DNA from: Symsagittifera roscoffensis
Taxonomy: Eukaryota > Xenacoelomorpha > Acoela > Convolutidae
DNA length: 62,000 bases
Assembly: GCF_963678635.1 (NCBI RefSeq)
Contig: NC_087066.1
Coordinates: 24,875,881-24,937,880 of the forward strand
Reading direction: 5' to 3'
The number at the start of each line of letters is the position of its first letter. Position 1 is the stretch's first letter. The notes below the pieces were generated by a model. That model worked only from the letters and a program-made list of their open reading frames with translations, had not been told where the DNA came from and did no database searches. The position numbers and the translations under genes are program-made. Below are positions 46,774 through 58,097 of this stretch, piece after piece.

Positions 46774-47315
46774 GTTCCGACTTTCGATACGAAAGTAACG
46801 GAATATTTGTGCTCGGGGTGGGTTTTTTTTCTTCAGACGAATTTCGACTTTTTAACTAGCCATTTTTGACAGAATTTTTTTATATCATTCGAAAGCTATT
46901 GTTGTCCTGAGCCTAAACTTGAAAAGATATTTTACCTGTGATCTTTTTTTGTAAAGTTATGAGGGTTTAAAGATGGCCATTTTAGCCATTTTGACCACTT
47001 TGGGACAATTAACGCGCGATATAATTCGCGCTATTAACGCGTAAGCGGAGATTTAATCCGTCTTGGAAATCGTTCCAAATTGGTTGAACGAAGCTTATTT
47101 GCCATAATTGATTTGCTACAAGGAACGAAATCTACCTTTTTGTACTTTATTTGGCGTGTGGGGGGATGATTTTCATAAAAAATTTCAAATTTTAGAAAAA
47201 AAAATTTCATTTTACTTTATTTCATTTAATTTTTTTTATCTATTACTGCTGCTCAATAAACCTTAAAAGGCCGTCGGAACATTCAGGGCTTCGCCCTGAT
47301 ACGAGCAGTCTTGTT
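46774..47315 (+). mobile_element. GTTCCGAC...TCTTGTT interspersed element, full copy (542 bp)
   Basis: The best copy. 5' hairpin TTCCG-ACTTTCG-ATA-CGAAAGT-AA-CGGAA; core palindrome GCGCGATATAATTCGCGC within an AATTAACGCG repeat; GGCGTGTGGGGGGATGATT block; 3' hairpin CAGGGC-TTC-GCCCTG followed by ATACGAGCAGTCTTGTT. No coding capacity, no long terminal inverted repeat and no poly(A). It could be a non-autonomous Helitron/Helentron-type element or an unusual SINE. Confidence 0.85.
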
Positions 47316-48100
47316 ATTTTAAAAAACTCAAATCCATCGGTTAGGTATAAAATTAGAAAAGTTCCTATTTTTTCCATTTTCATTCAAATTTCCGCTTTTT
47401 CTACGAATAAATTCAGATTTGGAATAATCCGACCGTTCTCCGTTTAATGCATGCTCTTTAAGAAATTTGGAAACATTCTAAAGACCTGCCGGAAATTAAT
47501 TCACTACACAGAGCTTGACCAATGCCACAGGCAATTTCTGATCGAGAGGTCTCAAAGGAGATTGAATATCGGTGTTAGACAAAATTGGCGATATTATATA
47601 GATTAAAAAGTTATCGCACGTAACTTAGTAAAAGTTATCGCACTTAGTAAACTATTACATCTACATGGTAACTATTATTTTCCTCTCGGGTTCTCTACCG
47701 TGGCAGCAGTTTTAAAAATTTAGTTTAGATTATGACTTCATAAAATAGTAATGGATTCATTAAAACAATCATTGTCGCAAAATAATAAACTACGATTTTT
47801 TTGTGACTAACATCTAATCATTGTTCGGAAAATAGACAAAAAGACAACGGATTTTACCCAAATAGTATAAGAACTAAATAAAAAACTTTTAAAAGTGCCA
47901 TTACTGAAGATTTGAGCTATTCAAAATTTCGTCTTAGAAATTTTGTGGGAGCTTAGGGGGAGTTTTGAATATTGGGTGAATGATAAACAGCTCTAATCTA
48001 AATTCGTGTAGGTAGCTTTTGTAATTTTTAATAAAACTGCTGCTAAAAAGCCTACTGAGAGAACAAACCAGTCCAACTTATAAACCACCTCCACCAAAAA
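47316..48100. other. AT-rich DNA upstream of the secreted-protein gene
   Basis: No clear promoter motif. The last 40-60 bases (CCACCTCCACCAAAAA) are a plausible 5' UTR leading into a good ATG context. Confidence 0.4.
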
Positions 48101-48200
48101 ATGGCTCAAAATCACCCTGCAAGATGCTCGATTTCATTAAACACATTGGCATTTTTGATAGCTTATGTATCTTTATGCATCATAGCTCCATCAGCTGAAG
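48101..48200 (+). CDS. Putative secreted protein, exon 1 (signal peptide)
   Basis: ATG in the context CAAAAAATGGC. The frame reads MAQNHPARCSISLNTLAFLI then AYVSLCIIAPSAE and ends one base into a codon directly before GTGAGA, a good donor. A 16-17 residue hydrophobic core followed by APSAE is a typical signal peptide with its cut site near the exon end. The exon is more GC-rich than its flanks. The exon at 52,954 is in the matching phase. The 4.75 kb intron between them is full of transposon copies. Confidence 0.55.
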
Positions 48201-48969
48201 GTGAGAAGATCTGTTACTCAAATTGTGTATAAAGACTGTGCGTGGACTTTTATATGCAAAAATTTAAAATTTTTGCTTTCAAAAAGTATTTGGAAAACCG
48301 TCTTTTTCTTCATGAAACTGATTTAGTGTCTAAAATGAGAACTTAAAAATTTTCCTCAGTTGTGGACTTTTTCATGAATAAAATTCTTATCATTCAATTT
48401 TCATACCTTGAACTTGTATTAGAAGCATTTTTTTTTGTCCAATAGTTGACCAATAGTGATGATTCAATAGTGAATTGGTTCTCATTCAATTGAAACCCGA
48501 TGTAAGCTCATTTAAACTTACCTAAAAACCCTTTTGGAAGGTTTTCTGAAAAAAACCGTTTAAATAGAAAAACTGCTTATCTTTGAACCGTATGATTTGA
48601 TAACTTTGAACCGTATGATTAGCATTTTTTCGATAAGACCCATGCATGGATTTGCATGATGGTCATTTTTTCAATGGAGTTGTATGATAAACGTTTTGTT
48701 AGAATATGTTCCAATCAAGAACTTTACTGGATCTTACTAGATAGAAACTTGACTCTGACTATGAATCAAGTGAGAACACAAACATAAGTGTTTCCTTAAT
48801 GGCGTGGTGTTAATTAAGATATCAAGCCAAATTTCAAAAATTTTTCAATGATGACATTAATTTTATAATGATAAAAAACCACATTCTTTCTCCTCAATCA
48901 AAAAAAAAGAGGGAACAAGAATTGTCTGTAGCGCAAAAACTTCAAGTACAGTTTTTTGTTGAAATGAAA

Positions 48970-49507
48970 CAAAAAAAGACTGCTCGTATCAGGGCGAAGC
49001 TCTGAATGTTCCGACTGCATTTTAAGGTCTATGGAGCAGTAATAACATTAAAAAAATAAAGGTAATAAAATAAAATAATTTTTTTTTTCTCTAAAATTTG
49101 AGATTTTTTGTGAAAGTCACCCCCCCCCCCCACACGCCATATAGAGTACAAAGTGATAGATTTTGCTCCTTTTAACAAATCAATTATGGTATATAAGCTT
49201 CCTGGAACCAATTTGGAACTATTTCTAAGACGGATTAAATCTCGCTTACGCGTTAATAGCGCGAAATATATCGCGCGTTAATTGTCTCAAATAGGCCAAA
49301 TTGGCAATGTTGAAACCCCCACAACTTTACGAAAAAAGATCACAAGTGAAATATTTTTTCAAATTTGAGCTTAGGACAACAATACTTTTCGAATGATGTA
49401 AAAAATTTTGTCAAAAATGGCTAGTTAAAAAGTCGAATTTTGTCTGAAGAAAAAAAAACCCACCCGAGCACAAATAGTCCGTTACTTTCGTTACGAAAAT
49501 CGGTACA
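48970..49507 (-). mobile_element. GTTCCGAC...TCTTGTT interspersed element, near-full copy, minus strand
   Basis: Begins AAAAAAAGACTGCTCGTATC and ends GTTACTTTCGTTACGAAAAT, the reverse of the plus-strand copies. The 5' hairpin is degraded by substitutions; the AACGCG core and the CCACACGCCATAT block are intact. A C-tract of about 10 bases replaces part of the GGGG block. Confidence 0.85.
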
Positions 49508-49952
49508 GTTAAAACAAGATAAAACAAAATTCTATTATGTTTGAATATAAATAATTAAAGAATTGCTTTTGAGTTGATGAGAACTTTTTTTTCATATGAA
49601 AAGAGTTAGAAAAAAAAACACTTTTGAAAAGATGAAAGTATTAAGCATCATACCTTGCAGTTGATTTGATGCTATCATAAAAAATGAAATTTTTTCTTGA
49701 AAAAATAGTCTATAAGTGTTATAACGCCTTCATTTAACTTCGAATTGAAAAAAGAGAAATTAATTGTGTGTACGCTAACCCCTCTACGCTATATATTTTT
49801 CCCGCGTCTTAATAGTGTGGAACAAAACGCAAAGTTCAGATGATTGAAGCACTAGAACGTCAATTACAAAACTGCACACAGATAAAAAAAAAACTGAGCA
49901 TTTGTAACCCCACATCTAAATCGAACAAATTTTAATGCAGTATTGTTTTAGG
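49508..49952. other. AT-rich intronic DNA
   Basis: Nothing recognised. Confidence 0.3.
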
Positions 49953-50456
49953 TTAAAAAAAACAAGAAAATGAGTGTTTTTGGTTACCTTTTTACAGCAT
50001 ATAAAAATAGATCTTTCAATAATGTTCCAGTGACATTTCATATCAAAATTTTAAAAAGTTTCATAATGAGCCATCATAAAGCAGCACATATTGTCTGCAT
50101 TGGAGTTTCATAAAAGAAACTTTTTACCTTCAGTTAAGTTTTAATTCCATCTTGTTAGTCAGAAGGGTGTTTTGGCATAAGGATCTACAAACAAAAGCAC
50201 AGATTGATATACAGACCATAGAACGAAATAAATAATCAAAAATCCGTAAATGTCAGTCAGTAACAGATCTAAAAGTTGAAATCAAACTTTTTCTGCAAAC
50301 GAAAGTTTTTGTATGAATTTTTGAAAATATTATCAAAGTTTTCCAGAAAAGTAGACTTTTTGCAAATTAAAATGAAAAAAGCAAGTTAATGAGGCATGTA
50401 TTCAAGTTTCAAAGTGGCAGTAGCGGTGTATAAATTTTTTTCAAGGCTACAAAAAA
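49953..50456 (+). repeat. Duplicated segment, copy 1 (about 500 bp)
   Basis: Closely matches 51,563-52,109, starting AACAAGAAAATGAGTGTTTT and ending near TATAAATTTTTTTCAAGGCT. Non-coding; identity unknown. Confidence 0.8.
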
Positions 50457-51404
50457 TGCAGAAATGTGTTTTAAATTACTATTAAATTTTGATCAATATG
50501 GCAGTTGAGTATACACTGAAAAGACAATTCTGGACATTTCTGGAGCTTTTGTATATTTTCTACCTAAAAACAATTCAATATCACTAGTAGCAGTCTAACC
50601 AATTTTTGTTGCAAAATAAAACCCTGTAATTGATCATGTTTTCGATGCAAAAGTTTGTTGTTGTAAGAATGCAGTCCAATCAAATCCATTATAACCGGTT
50701 AAAATCCTTTTAATTTCCACTATGATTTATCTAATGGGTTTTTCTAACAACTCATATGCTATTCACGGACCATTCAATTTTATAACGATTGCATTACGAG
50801 GCCAAAATATGCACTGGAGAAGCGCACAACTTGGTGTTTGTATGTCTCTGCAAGTTTTGTGACAACGATCACAGAAAGTGAAAGACCAGAAAAAAAAACA
50901 AAGGAAGTGTCCTTTTTCGCAGAATCCACTTACAGTTCACAAAATATACTGTTTGGCCTCATGGTGCGTTTAATCTTAAGCCCCCACTCCAACCACTTTC
51001 ACTCCCCCCCCCCCCCTCAAGTTTCACCGTTAGTTATAAGCCTAGGAGAAAATTAAACAGGGGTAGACTAAACACGGGCGACGGGGGAGGTGACAATCGA
51101 ATATTTTCTTGAGGTGTAAGAGGTTTCAAAAAACTTCCAGGTTATTTTCCAAAAAACCAATACTATCTATTATAACTAATTTTAAGCCTTTAAAAATAAT
51201 ATATGACATGAAAACAGTACCATTAAAATCTAATAACCGCAAAATATAAACTAATGCGTCATGTTAATGACGTCCCGTATTAATGCGTCGCTCACCCCAT
51301 TCCTCCAGAATGACAAAAAAAATGCAAAAATCACCAAAAAAATTTTCGAACTTAAACTTTTCAAAGATGCCGGTGGTACAGTGATCTGTTCTTGCTTGTT
51401 CTTA
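50457..51404. other. AT-rich DNA with an inverted repeat copy and a C-tract
   Basis: 50,785-50,850 (CATTACGAGGCCAAA) is a diverged inverse copy of 25,885-25,935, and AGAATCCACTTACAGTTCAC at about 50,922 repeats another word of that repeat. A C-tract lies near 51,005-51,016. No gene. Confidence 0.45.
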
Positions 51405-51422
51405 ACTTGTCGAAGCCGCAAA

Positions 51423-52463
51423 TTTCTCGAGGGGGGGGGGGCAGGTTTTCAAAAAAATTGAAAAGTTTGTCGACCTTTTTATGGTGGACTAAATTGATTT
51501 TCTGAGCTCTCCCAAACCACTATAAAGAAAGACACTAACTTGACCAAAATTTCTGCGACGGCTAAAAAAACAAGAAAATGAGTGTTTTTGATTACCTTCT
51601 TACAGCATATGAAAATAGATCTTTCAATAATATTCCAGTGATGTTTCATAACAAAATTTTAAAAAATTTTATAACGAGCCATCATATAGCAGCACATATT
51701 GTCTGCATTGGACTTCCATAAAAAAAATTTACCTTGAGTTATATTTTTTAGATTCAGGAAAAAGTTACCAAACAAACGTTCAACCCAAATTTATGGAAAA
51801 TTTTAATTCCATCTTGTTAATCAGTACGGTGTTTTGGCATATAGATCTACAAACAAAAGCACAGACTGATATACAGACCATAGAACGAAATAAATAATCA
51901 AAAATCCGTAAATGTCAGTCAGTAACAGATCTAAAGGTTGAAAACAAACTTTTTCTGCAAACGAAAATACTTTCTGAAAATACTATCAAAATTTTTCAGG
52001 AAAATAGACTTTTTTGCAAATTAAAAATGAAATAAGCAAGTTAATGAGGCTTGTATTCAAGTGTCAACGTGGCAGTAGCGGCGTATAAATTTTTTTTCAA
52101 GGCTGCGAAACTAAATTGATTTTCTGAGCTCTCCCAAACCACTAAGAAAAGACACTAACTTGACCAAATTTTCTGCGCATCAGGCAAATTTTTGAAAAAA
52201 CGCCAGAAAAAGGCGTTTTTAGGCACTTTTTGGAAAACTTCGACCAAACAATTGCGTTTTTTCGACGCGCGCTCCCGCCTGAAAATTAGTATAGATTGGC
52301 GCCAAAGGCGCCTTTAGAAAACTTATAGCGTCCCTCAGCAAATATGGATATCTCAAAATAGGACAAAGGGGCGACCCTTTGGGTCGGCAGGGGTTCGAAT
52401 CCCTGAGAGGAAGAAGCGTCCCCCCCGCTCACCCCCCCCCCCCCTAAATCCGCTACTGAGTCG
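51423..52463. mobile_element. hAT-type MITE, inverted relative to 11,291 and interrupted
   Basis: Shares with the 11,291 MITE, in reverse order, CTGAGCTCTCCC, the AAACGCC/GGCGTTT block, TTGGCGCCAAAGGCGCC, GACCCTTTGGGTCGGCAGGG and the end TAAATCCGCTACTGAG. A TTCGAATCCCTGAG stretch like a pol III B box is present. The copy is split by the repeat at 51,563-52,109. Confidence 0.7.
51563..52109 (+). repeat. Duplicated segment, copy 2, inserted in a hAT MITE
   Basis: Second copy of 49,953-50,456 with an extra stretch (TTTTTTAGATTCAGGAAAAA region) near 51,745. It is flanked on both sides by a duplicate of the same MITE sequence (TTTTCTGAGCTCTCCCAAAC at 51,497 and 52,118), so it lies inside or between MITE copies. 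Confidence 0.75.
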
Positions 52464-52953
52464 AGGTCTATCAATCAGGTATTGAAAGAATTAAGGATAA
52501 AATAATTTTGTGATGTGCTTCTTCAAAAAATTCGAATATTTTAAGATATTTCTTTGAGACTGGATTTTAAGTCATGTTGAAAAAAGGCTAGATAACATTG
52601 AAGAAAATTTGTTTTAGAATCAAAAATAAGCAATTTTTTTTAAACGTTTATGAAACGTGATACTAAAACTTGAAGGAGACTAGTCAAGTCACCCTCGTCA
52701 TTAGAGTTACAAAAAAACGTCTTAATAATTTTGCTGCCCTTAATTGTATTATGAACCTCAGTTTGCTAAAGTTAAAATGGCATACGAAAATTAATATGAT
52801 ACTTCTATTGAAGCCATCTAATTATCCCCCCACCCTTCGGTACCTAGTAACGATTTGCCATCCTCATTTGCAAAAGGGGGGAATTCGTTACTAGCTACAA
52901 AATTCTCATATGCTTAGTCGTTGAAATAGTTAAAGAGGTCCCTTTATCTTTAG
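52464..52953. other. AT-rich end of the proposed intron
   Basis: No gene. The acceptor for the 52,954 exon is at its right edge. Confidence 0.35.
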
Positions 52954-53083
52954 CTAGAGGCTATCCCCTGCAACCGGACTACATGCCAACTGCTTTTGAC
53001 CAGGGCCAACTACTAACACTTGTGCCATCTGGACCCTACATGGCCGAGCCAAACTACGTGCCCTACATGAATTATCACGAAGT
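52954..53083 (+). CDS. Putative secreted protein, exon 2
   Basis: After TTATCTTTAG the exon completes an Ala codon with exon 1, then reads RGYPLQPDYMPTAFDQGQLL, TLVPSGPYMAEPNYVPYMNY and HE, rich in Pro, Tyr and Met. The frame can end at TAA (53,085) as ...HEV, or splice at GTAAGT (53,084) to an exon at 53,251. The base composition is markedly less AT-rich than around it. Gly/Pro/Tyr-rich low-complexity secreted proteins include matrix, silk-like and peptide-precursor types; I cannot place this one and see no dibasic cleavage sites. Confidence 0.55.
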
Positions 53084-53250
53084 GTAAGTCGCACTCAATT
53101 TGACACTAACAACTGTTTTTTGCACACTAACGGAAATTTAGTTTTTTGTACTTTAAGTAAGTCCCAGCATTGTTTACTTCTGGAGCTACCAAGAGCAGAT
53201 CTAAGTGTTTTCGCAAAACATCGAAATATCGGACGAGCACATTTTTCCAG

Positions 53251-53311
53251 CACATTATATGAGTTCTACTCGAACCAAATCTTGTCAAAATGTCCAAAAT
53301 GGATGTTGTAA
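53251..53311 (+). CDS. Possible terminal exon of the 48,101 gene
   Basis: Acceptor ACATTTTTCCAG at 53,250. In the phase left by exon 2 (GT plus C) it reads V then TLYEFYSNQILSKCPKWML and stops at TAA (53,309), giving a product of about 96 residues. Another frame across the same DNA (CQNVQNGCCKLESESEGDS) stays open into the N-gap and looks at least as protein-like, but does not fit the phase. Confidence 0.25.
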
Positions 53312-53375
53312 ATTGGAATCAGAGTCAGAGGGGGACTCTAGGTGGTCGGGTAATCTCGAAGTTCTGAGCAGATAC

Positions 53376-53575
53376 NNNNNNNNNNNNNNNNNNNNNNNNN
53401 NNNNNNNNNNNNNNNNNNNNNNNNNNNNNNNNNNNNNNNNNNNNNNNNNNNNNNNNNNNNNNNNNNNNNNNNNNNNNNNNNNNNNNNNNNNNNNNNNNNN
53501 NNNNNNNNNNNNNNNNNNNNNNNNNNNNNNNNNNNNNNNNNNNNNNNNNNNNNNNNNNNNNNNNNNNNNNNNNNN
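53376..53575. other. Assembly gap (200 N)
   Basis: A run of 200 Ns, the default size for a gap of unknown length. Any exon or repeat end here is lost, and frames drawn across it are meaningless. Confidence 1.
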
Positions 53576-53737
53576 TAGTTGTTTCTCGAGAAGCCATTAT
53601 ATCGCATCAAAAGTATCAATGCTTTGAATCCATTTCCCTTGTCTTGTCACGTCAATTGCAATTGAAAGAAGAAGTAAAAATATAAGTTCTGCAAGGGAAA
53701 TCTATGTTTTGTTTTTGCGCTAAGTAAAAATGTTTTT

Positions 53738-54274
53738 GTTCCGACTTTCGATACGAAAGTAACGGAATATTTGTGCTCGGGTGGGTTTTTTTTCTTCAGA
53801 CAAATTTTGACCTTTTAACTAGCCATTTTTGACAGAAGTTTTTTATATCATTCGAAAGCTATTGTTGTCCTGAGCCTAAACTTGAAAAGATATTTTACCT
53901 GTGATCATTTTTTGTAAAGTTATAAGGGTTTAAAGATTGCCATTTAGCCATTTTGACCACTTTGGGACAATTAACGCGCGATATAATTCGCGCTATTAAC
54001 GCGTAAGCGGAGATTTAATCCGTCTTATAAATCCGTCTTATAATCCGTTCCAAATTGGTCGAATGAAGCTTATTTGCCATAATTTATTTGTTTCAAGGAA
54101 CGAAATCTATCTTTTTGTACTTTATATGGCGTGTGGGGGGATGATTTTCATTGAAAATTTCAAATTTTAGAAAAAAAATTTTTCATTTTATTTTATTTCA
54201 TTAAATTTTTTATGTTATTACTGCTGCTCTCTAAAACTCAAAAGGCAGTCGGCCCCGATACGAGCAGTCTTGTT
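53738..54274 (+). mobile_element. GTTCCGAC...TCTTGTT interspersed element, full copy
   Basis: Very similar to 46,774-47,315 along its length, including the 5' hairpin and the GCGCGATATAATTCGCGC core. The 3' hairpin has lost its left arm (GGCCCCGATACGAGCAGTCT). Confidence 0.85.
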
Positions 54275-54906
54275 ATCTTTTAAATTAGAAAACACTGCAA
54301 TAGCTAGATGTTTGTAAACATTGTTATACAAAAAGGCAAGATATATATTAAAAATTTTGCAGAAAACTTTGCGCCTTGGTGTTTCTGTAGATTTTTCCAG
54401 GTAATTTTTTGCAAAGTTATTATACCACCTCAAGATAATCGATGCTCTATCTGTTGCCCGTGACTTGCAAAAATATAAATGTTGCAGAGAAGCTAAAGAT
54501 AGCTTCGATTTGTTACTTTGGTCTTAAATGAAATGGTTCTAAATGAAAATGAATGTTAGAATATCTGAACTTCATTTAACATGGTCACCCTTCAAATCAA
54601 ATTTTTCATTACGCAAATTTAAAAGAAAACCGCCGTATATGGTTCAGCTTTTGACTCAGTCATTCCTAACACATTAATTTTCAATTCAATTTGAAAAATG
54701 GGTGAATTTTGCTGGTTCAAAATTCGCATTTCGAATCCCTTTGTTATTCGTCAAGAAGTATTAAATTTTGATTATGGAGATCCTGATCTGACAGAAATTA
54801 TAGAACTATAAAGTGAGTAAAAAACAAAATGAAAATCGAAAACTTTGCGTAGAAAAAAAGATGAAAACAGAGAATCGACCCCGTTTGCCAGAGTGAATAT
54901 AAAACT
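54275..54906. other. AT-rich non-coding DNA
   Basis: No feature supported. Confidence 0.35.
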
Positions 54907-54975
54907 AAAAGACTGCTCGTATCAAGAAAATGACCTGAAAATTCGGACGGCCTTAACGTCCATGGAGTTTTGTTA
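54907..54975 (-). mobile_element. 3' end fragment of the interspersed element, minus strand
   Basis: AAGACTGCTCGTATC followed by a decayed hairpin and GACGGCCTTAACGTCCATGG, the reverse of the terminal 70 bp of full copies. Confidence 0.6.
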
Positions 54976-55076
54976 GATTTAAAAAAAGAATGACGAATGG
55001 CCTATAAAAACCTGAAGGAATTGGTGAAACGTTTTTTTATATCATACCCGCACGCGTCATCTTAAGTAGTATAATT

Positions 55077-55582
55077 GTTCCGACTTTCGATACGAAAATA
55101 ACGGAATATTTGTGCTCGGGGTGGGTTTTTTTCTCAGACAAATTTCGACTTTTTAACTAGCCAATTTTGACGTAATTTTTTTATATCATTCAAAAGGTGT
55201 TGTTGTCCTGAGCTCAATTTTGAAAAGATATTTCACCTGTGATCATTTTTCGTAAAGTTACAGGGGTTTAAAGATTGCCATTTTGGCCATATTGGGACAA
55301 TTAACGCGCGATATATTTTGCGCTATTAACGCGTAAGCGGAGAGTTAATCCGTCTTAGAAATCGTTCCAAATTGGTTGAAAGAAGCTTATTTGCCAAAAT
55401 TGATTTAATACAAGGAGCGAAATCTATCCTTTTGTGCTTTATATGGCGTGTGGGGGGATGATTTGAAAAAAAAATCAAATTTCAGAAAAAAAAGTTTTTC
55501 ATTTTTTTTCTTTCATTTAATTTGCTAATGTTATTACTGCTCCATAAACCTAAGAGGACAGTCGGAACATTCAGGGCTTCGC
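55077..55582 (+). mobile_element. GTTCCGAC...TCTTGTT interspersed element, 3'-truncated
   Basis: Full 5' end and core. Similarity stops inside the 3' hairpin (CAGGGCTTCGCTATG...), so the terminal 18 bases are missing. Confidence 0.85.
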
Positions 55583-56274
55583 TATGAACGAAGAAAGATT
55601 TTGTTTGCTCATTATTTGCTGAAGAAAATATTTTGAGGAAGCTGATTTTTTGACCAACAAAAAAGCCAATTAATTTAATCAAAAAAGTCAAGCCGGTTAT
55701 AACTCGGGTTGACAAACAATGTCCCATACAGTTTCCCATACAGTTCATACGTTTTGAAAAAGTGTATAAAAACTCTATGACTTGCCTTTTTTGCATACTA
55801 TGGAATTGTATGACCAGCAATTTCTCATAATGAAACTGTATGGCCACAAATGGAAACTGTATGACAAGCATTTTTCCAATCCTAAAAAAATTGAATAAAA
55901 AAAAGTTTGAGCTATAAATAAAAATCTATATGCAAACCTGTAATCATGGAATCTCAGAATTGATGAGAAAAACTTTAGAAAACTAAGAGATTTGTGTTTT
56001 CTACAGGAAAGTTTTCTACAGGAAAATTGGTTTTTTTAAATGCTAGTCATACAGTTTCCATAGAAAATTTGATTGGAACTGTATGAATAGCATTTTTTGT
56101 CTAAGCTGGTCAACCCGGGAAATTAAATAGTATTAACATCTTTTCTTTGCCGACTTCCATGTATCCAGTAACTCTAAGTTATGTAGAAAAAAATATGACA
56201 GTTCACAAAAAGGCTTTGTTTGACCATCACATTATGAATCAAAAGCGGGACAATGCTCGAAGCTTTTAATTCGA
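55583..56274. other. AT-rich DNA with GTATGACAAGCAT-type words
   Basis: Between 55,720 and 56,095 there are at least six variants of ACTGTATGACAAGCATTTTT, some back-to-back and in both orientations. The 129-codon minus-strand frame at 55,482-55,871 is built from these repeats and the neighbouring element, not a gene. Confidence 0.5.
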
Positions 56275-56462
56275 GGCACTGGTAGATCTAGGGCTTTCTC
56301 AAGTAGGGTTTCAAAAAAATTCGAAAAAATTCTATCAGCATTTTAGGTCGATCAAATCAATTTCTGAGCTCTCCCAGATCATTTTTACGACCCCGTTTTC
56401 ACCAATTTTTCTGATTCCCCTTAACATTAGTATCTATTGGTTCCAAAAACTCTACTAGAATA
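56275..56462. mobile_element. hAT-MITE-like fragment
   Basis: Starts with GGCACTGGTAGATCTAGGG, a diverged hAT-type terminus, and carries TTTCTGAGCTCTCCCAGATC as in the MITEs at 11,291 and 51,423. The right part is cut off by the tandem array. Confidence 0.5.
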
Positions 56463-57758
56463 ATTTCAGAGAATCTTAAAACAGTATCAAAGAACTACCG
56501 AGAAAAAGTACTATCTTTTAAATGCAATAGTCAGAGTTTATATATTGATGACATAGATCCTCATAATCATTTTTTTGAAAATTTTTTCTTGATCAAAAGA
56601 ACATTTCATGATTAGAAAAAATATGCAAAATATTCTGAGCGTCAGAAGGACAGTGGCTCTAGAGTTTTTTTTTTGAGTTGCCAATAATTAAGAAGTTTTT
56701 GTAAAGGCTAAGTGAAGGTTCAAGTAGGTTTATTTTCTAAAAAGCCTAGCTTTGCTCACAATTATTTCAAGTACTTTTTTCATTTCAAGTGAAAATGTTT
56801 CAAGAAGCTCTCATGCCGTGATAAATAAAAATTAAGTCGGTTTTCCTAATGATTCTGCTTCTTTGCTAAACAGTGGACTCTAGAAATTTGAAGCTAGAAC
56901 TCGCAACCAACGGAACTCAGCAGTTTCAGAAACTTTAGTGGCACTTTTTAGAAACTTGATTTCAAAAAATTTTTTGCCAATCTAAACTATTTTCTGATTC
57001 CCAGTGCTTCAGAAACTTTTATCAAACGCAACAAATGAGGATAGGTAAAATTCAAAATTTAGGAAATTAACAATATTTAAATTTTTTTTTCTTAATTCAA
57101 CAGCTTTCAAACGATTGAGCACCGGCAATTTTGGAACTAAAATCAAAAACAAAAAGCATTCAACCAAATAAAATTCAATTTTTTTTGAATTGCATTGCGT
57201 GTAGCGGCAACTATTTTTTTGGAATTTTTTTGCAAAATATCAAACTAAGGAAAAATTTGAAAGAAAAATCTTAAAATATAAGAAGAGTTCAGAACCGCAA
57301 AATGTGTTTCTTACAGTTGAAACCTCAGTTTTTTATTCAATTCCAGTACTTTGAAAAATTTTCAGCAACAATTGTTTTGTTTTTGGCTTTTTTTAATCTC
57401 AATTTGAAGTCAAAATTGTTTCCATGATTTTAAAATTTCTTACCAATTCAATTTTGCAATTTTTTCTCAATTTCAGTGCTTTGAAAAGTTTCTTCAGAGG
57501 CATTTTTTTGGCTAGATTTCAAAATAAAAAAAACGGCAATCAAAGTATACTTTAGATCAATTTTCTTTCTCAGTGATTTAGAATGATTTATTTACAGAAA
57601 TTGTTTTTTGATTTTTGACATATGAAAATAGGAGAAAACAAAAATTAATTTAAAGAAAAAACGAAATAACGAAAATTGCTCAATTTTGATTTTGCGTTGG
57701 GCAGAAGTGGACAGATACTATATATAATTCAAACAAATGATAGAAACTCCAGAAACCG

Positions 57759-58097
57759 ATGGTTGAGAAAATTTTACCATTTGGCAGACAAAAATTTGCT
57801 GATGATAGGTCTATATATTTTAAAGACATTAGTATTTTGAACGTAGTCAGAACACAAAATTTTTATTTTGATGACACAATGAAATTTAGTTACGCCCACT
57901 CTATTGTTCATGCCTGCTCAAATTTATTGAAAACTAAGACGACCAGTAACTGTCTTAACCAAATTGAAGGACAATCGTTCAACAGCAGTCAAATTGTGTA
58001 CCAAAACTGCTCATCTCTAGTTCTAGTAACGGCATTCGATACAGTAGATCAAGAAATTTTCCAACAATTGTTTGCAAAATGGTTTGCAAAAACCTAG
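57759..58097 (+). pseudogene. LINE reverse transcriptase fragment, array unit 1
   Basis: A 112-codon frame. Near its end, SSLVLVTAFDTVDQEIFQQL matches the conserved D-x-x-KAFDTVDHxxLL motif of non-LTR reverse transcriptases. Beyond the TAG the broken frame still shows an NKQKTSF-like stretch, a FSVN-like word and GDSDLGPFF at about 58,193-58,220, equivalent to the PQGSxLGPLLF motif. The catalytic xADD box is not present in the unit. It is a degraded element fragment. Confidence 0.8.

Larger units (their letters stand above)
48201..52953 (+). other. Proposed intron of the 48,101 gene
   Basis: Starts GTGAGA and ends CTTTATCTTTAG, a good acceptor with pyrimidine tract. It contains a minus-strand interspersed element, a duplicated 0.5 kb segment and a hAT MITE, annotated separately. 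A short inverted repeat, CTAGTAACGA and TCGTTACTAG, lies at about 52,845-52,895. Confidence 0.4.

Noticed and set aside
52385-52410. Possible tRNA gene from a B-box-like word
   Set aside because: No A box at the right spacing and no cloverleaf; the word belongs to the hAT MITE.
53205-53627. 140-codon ORF across the N-gap
   Set aside because: Half of it is undefined sequence; only the part before the gap can be considered, and its phase does not fit the upstream exon.
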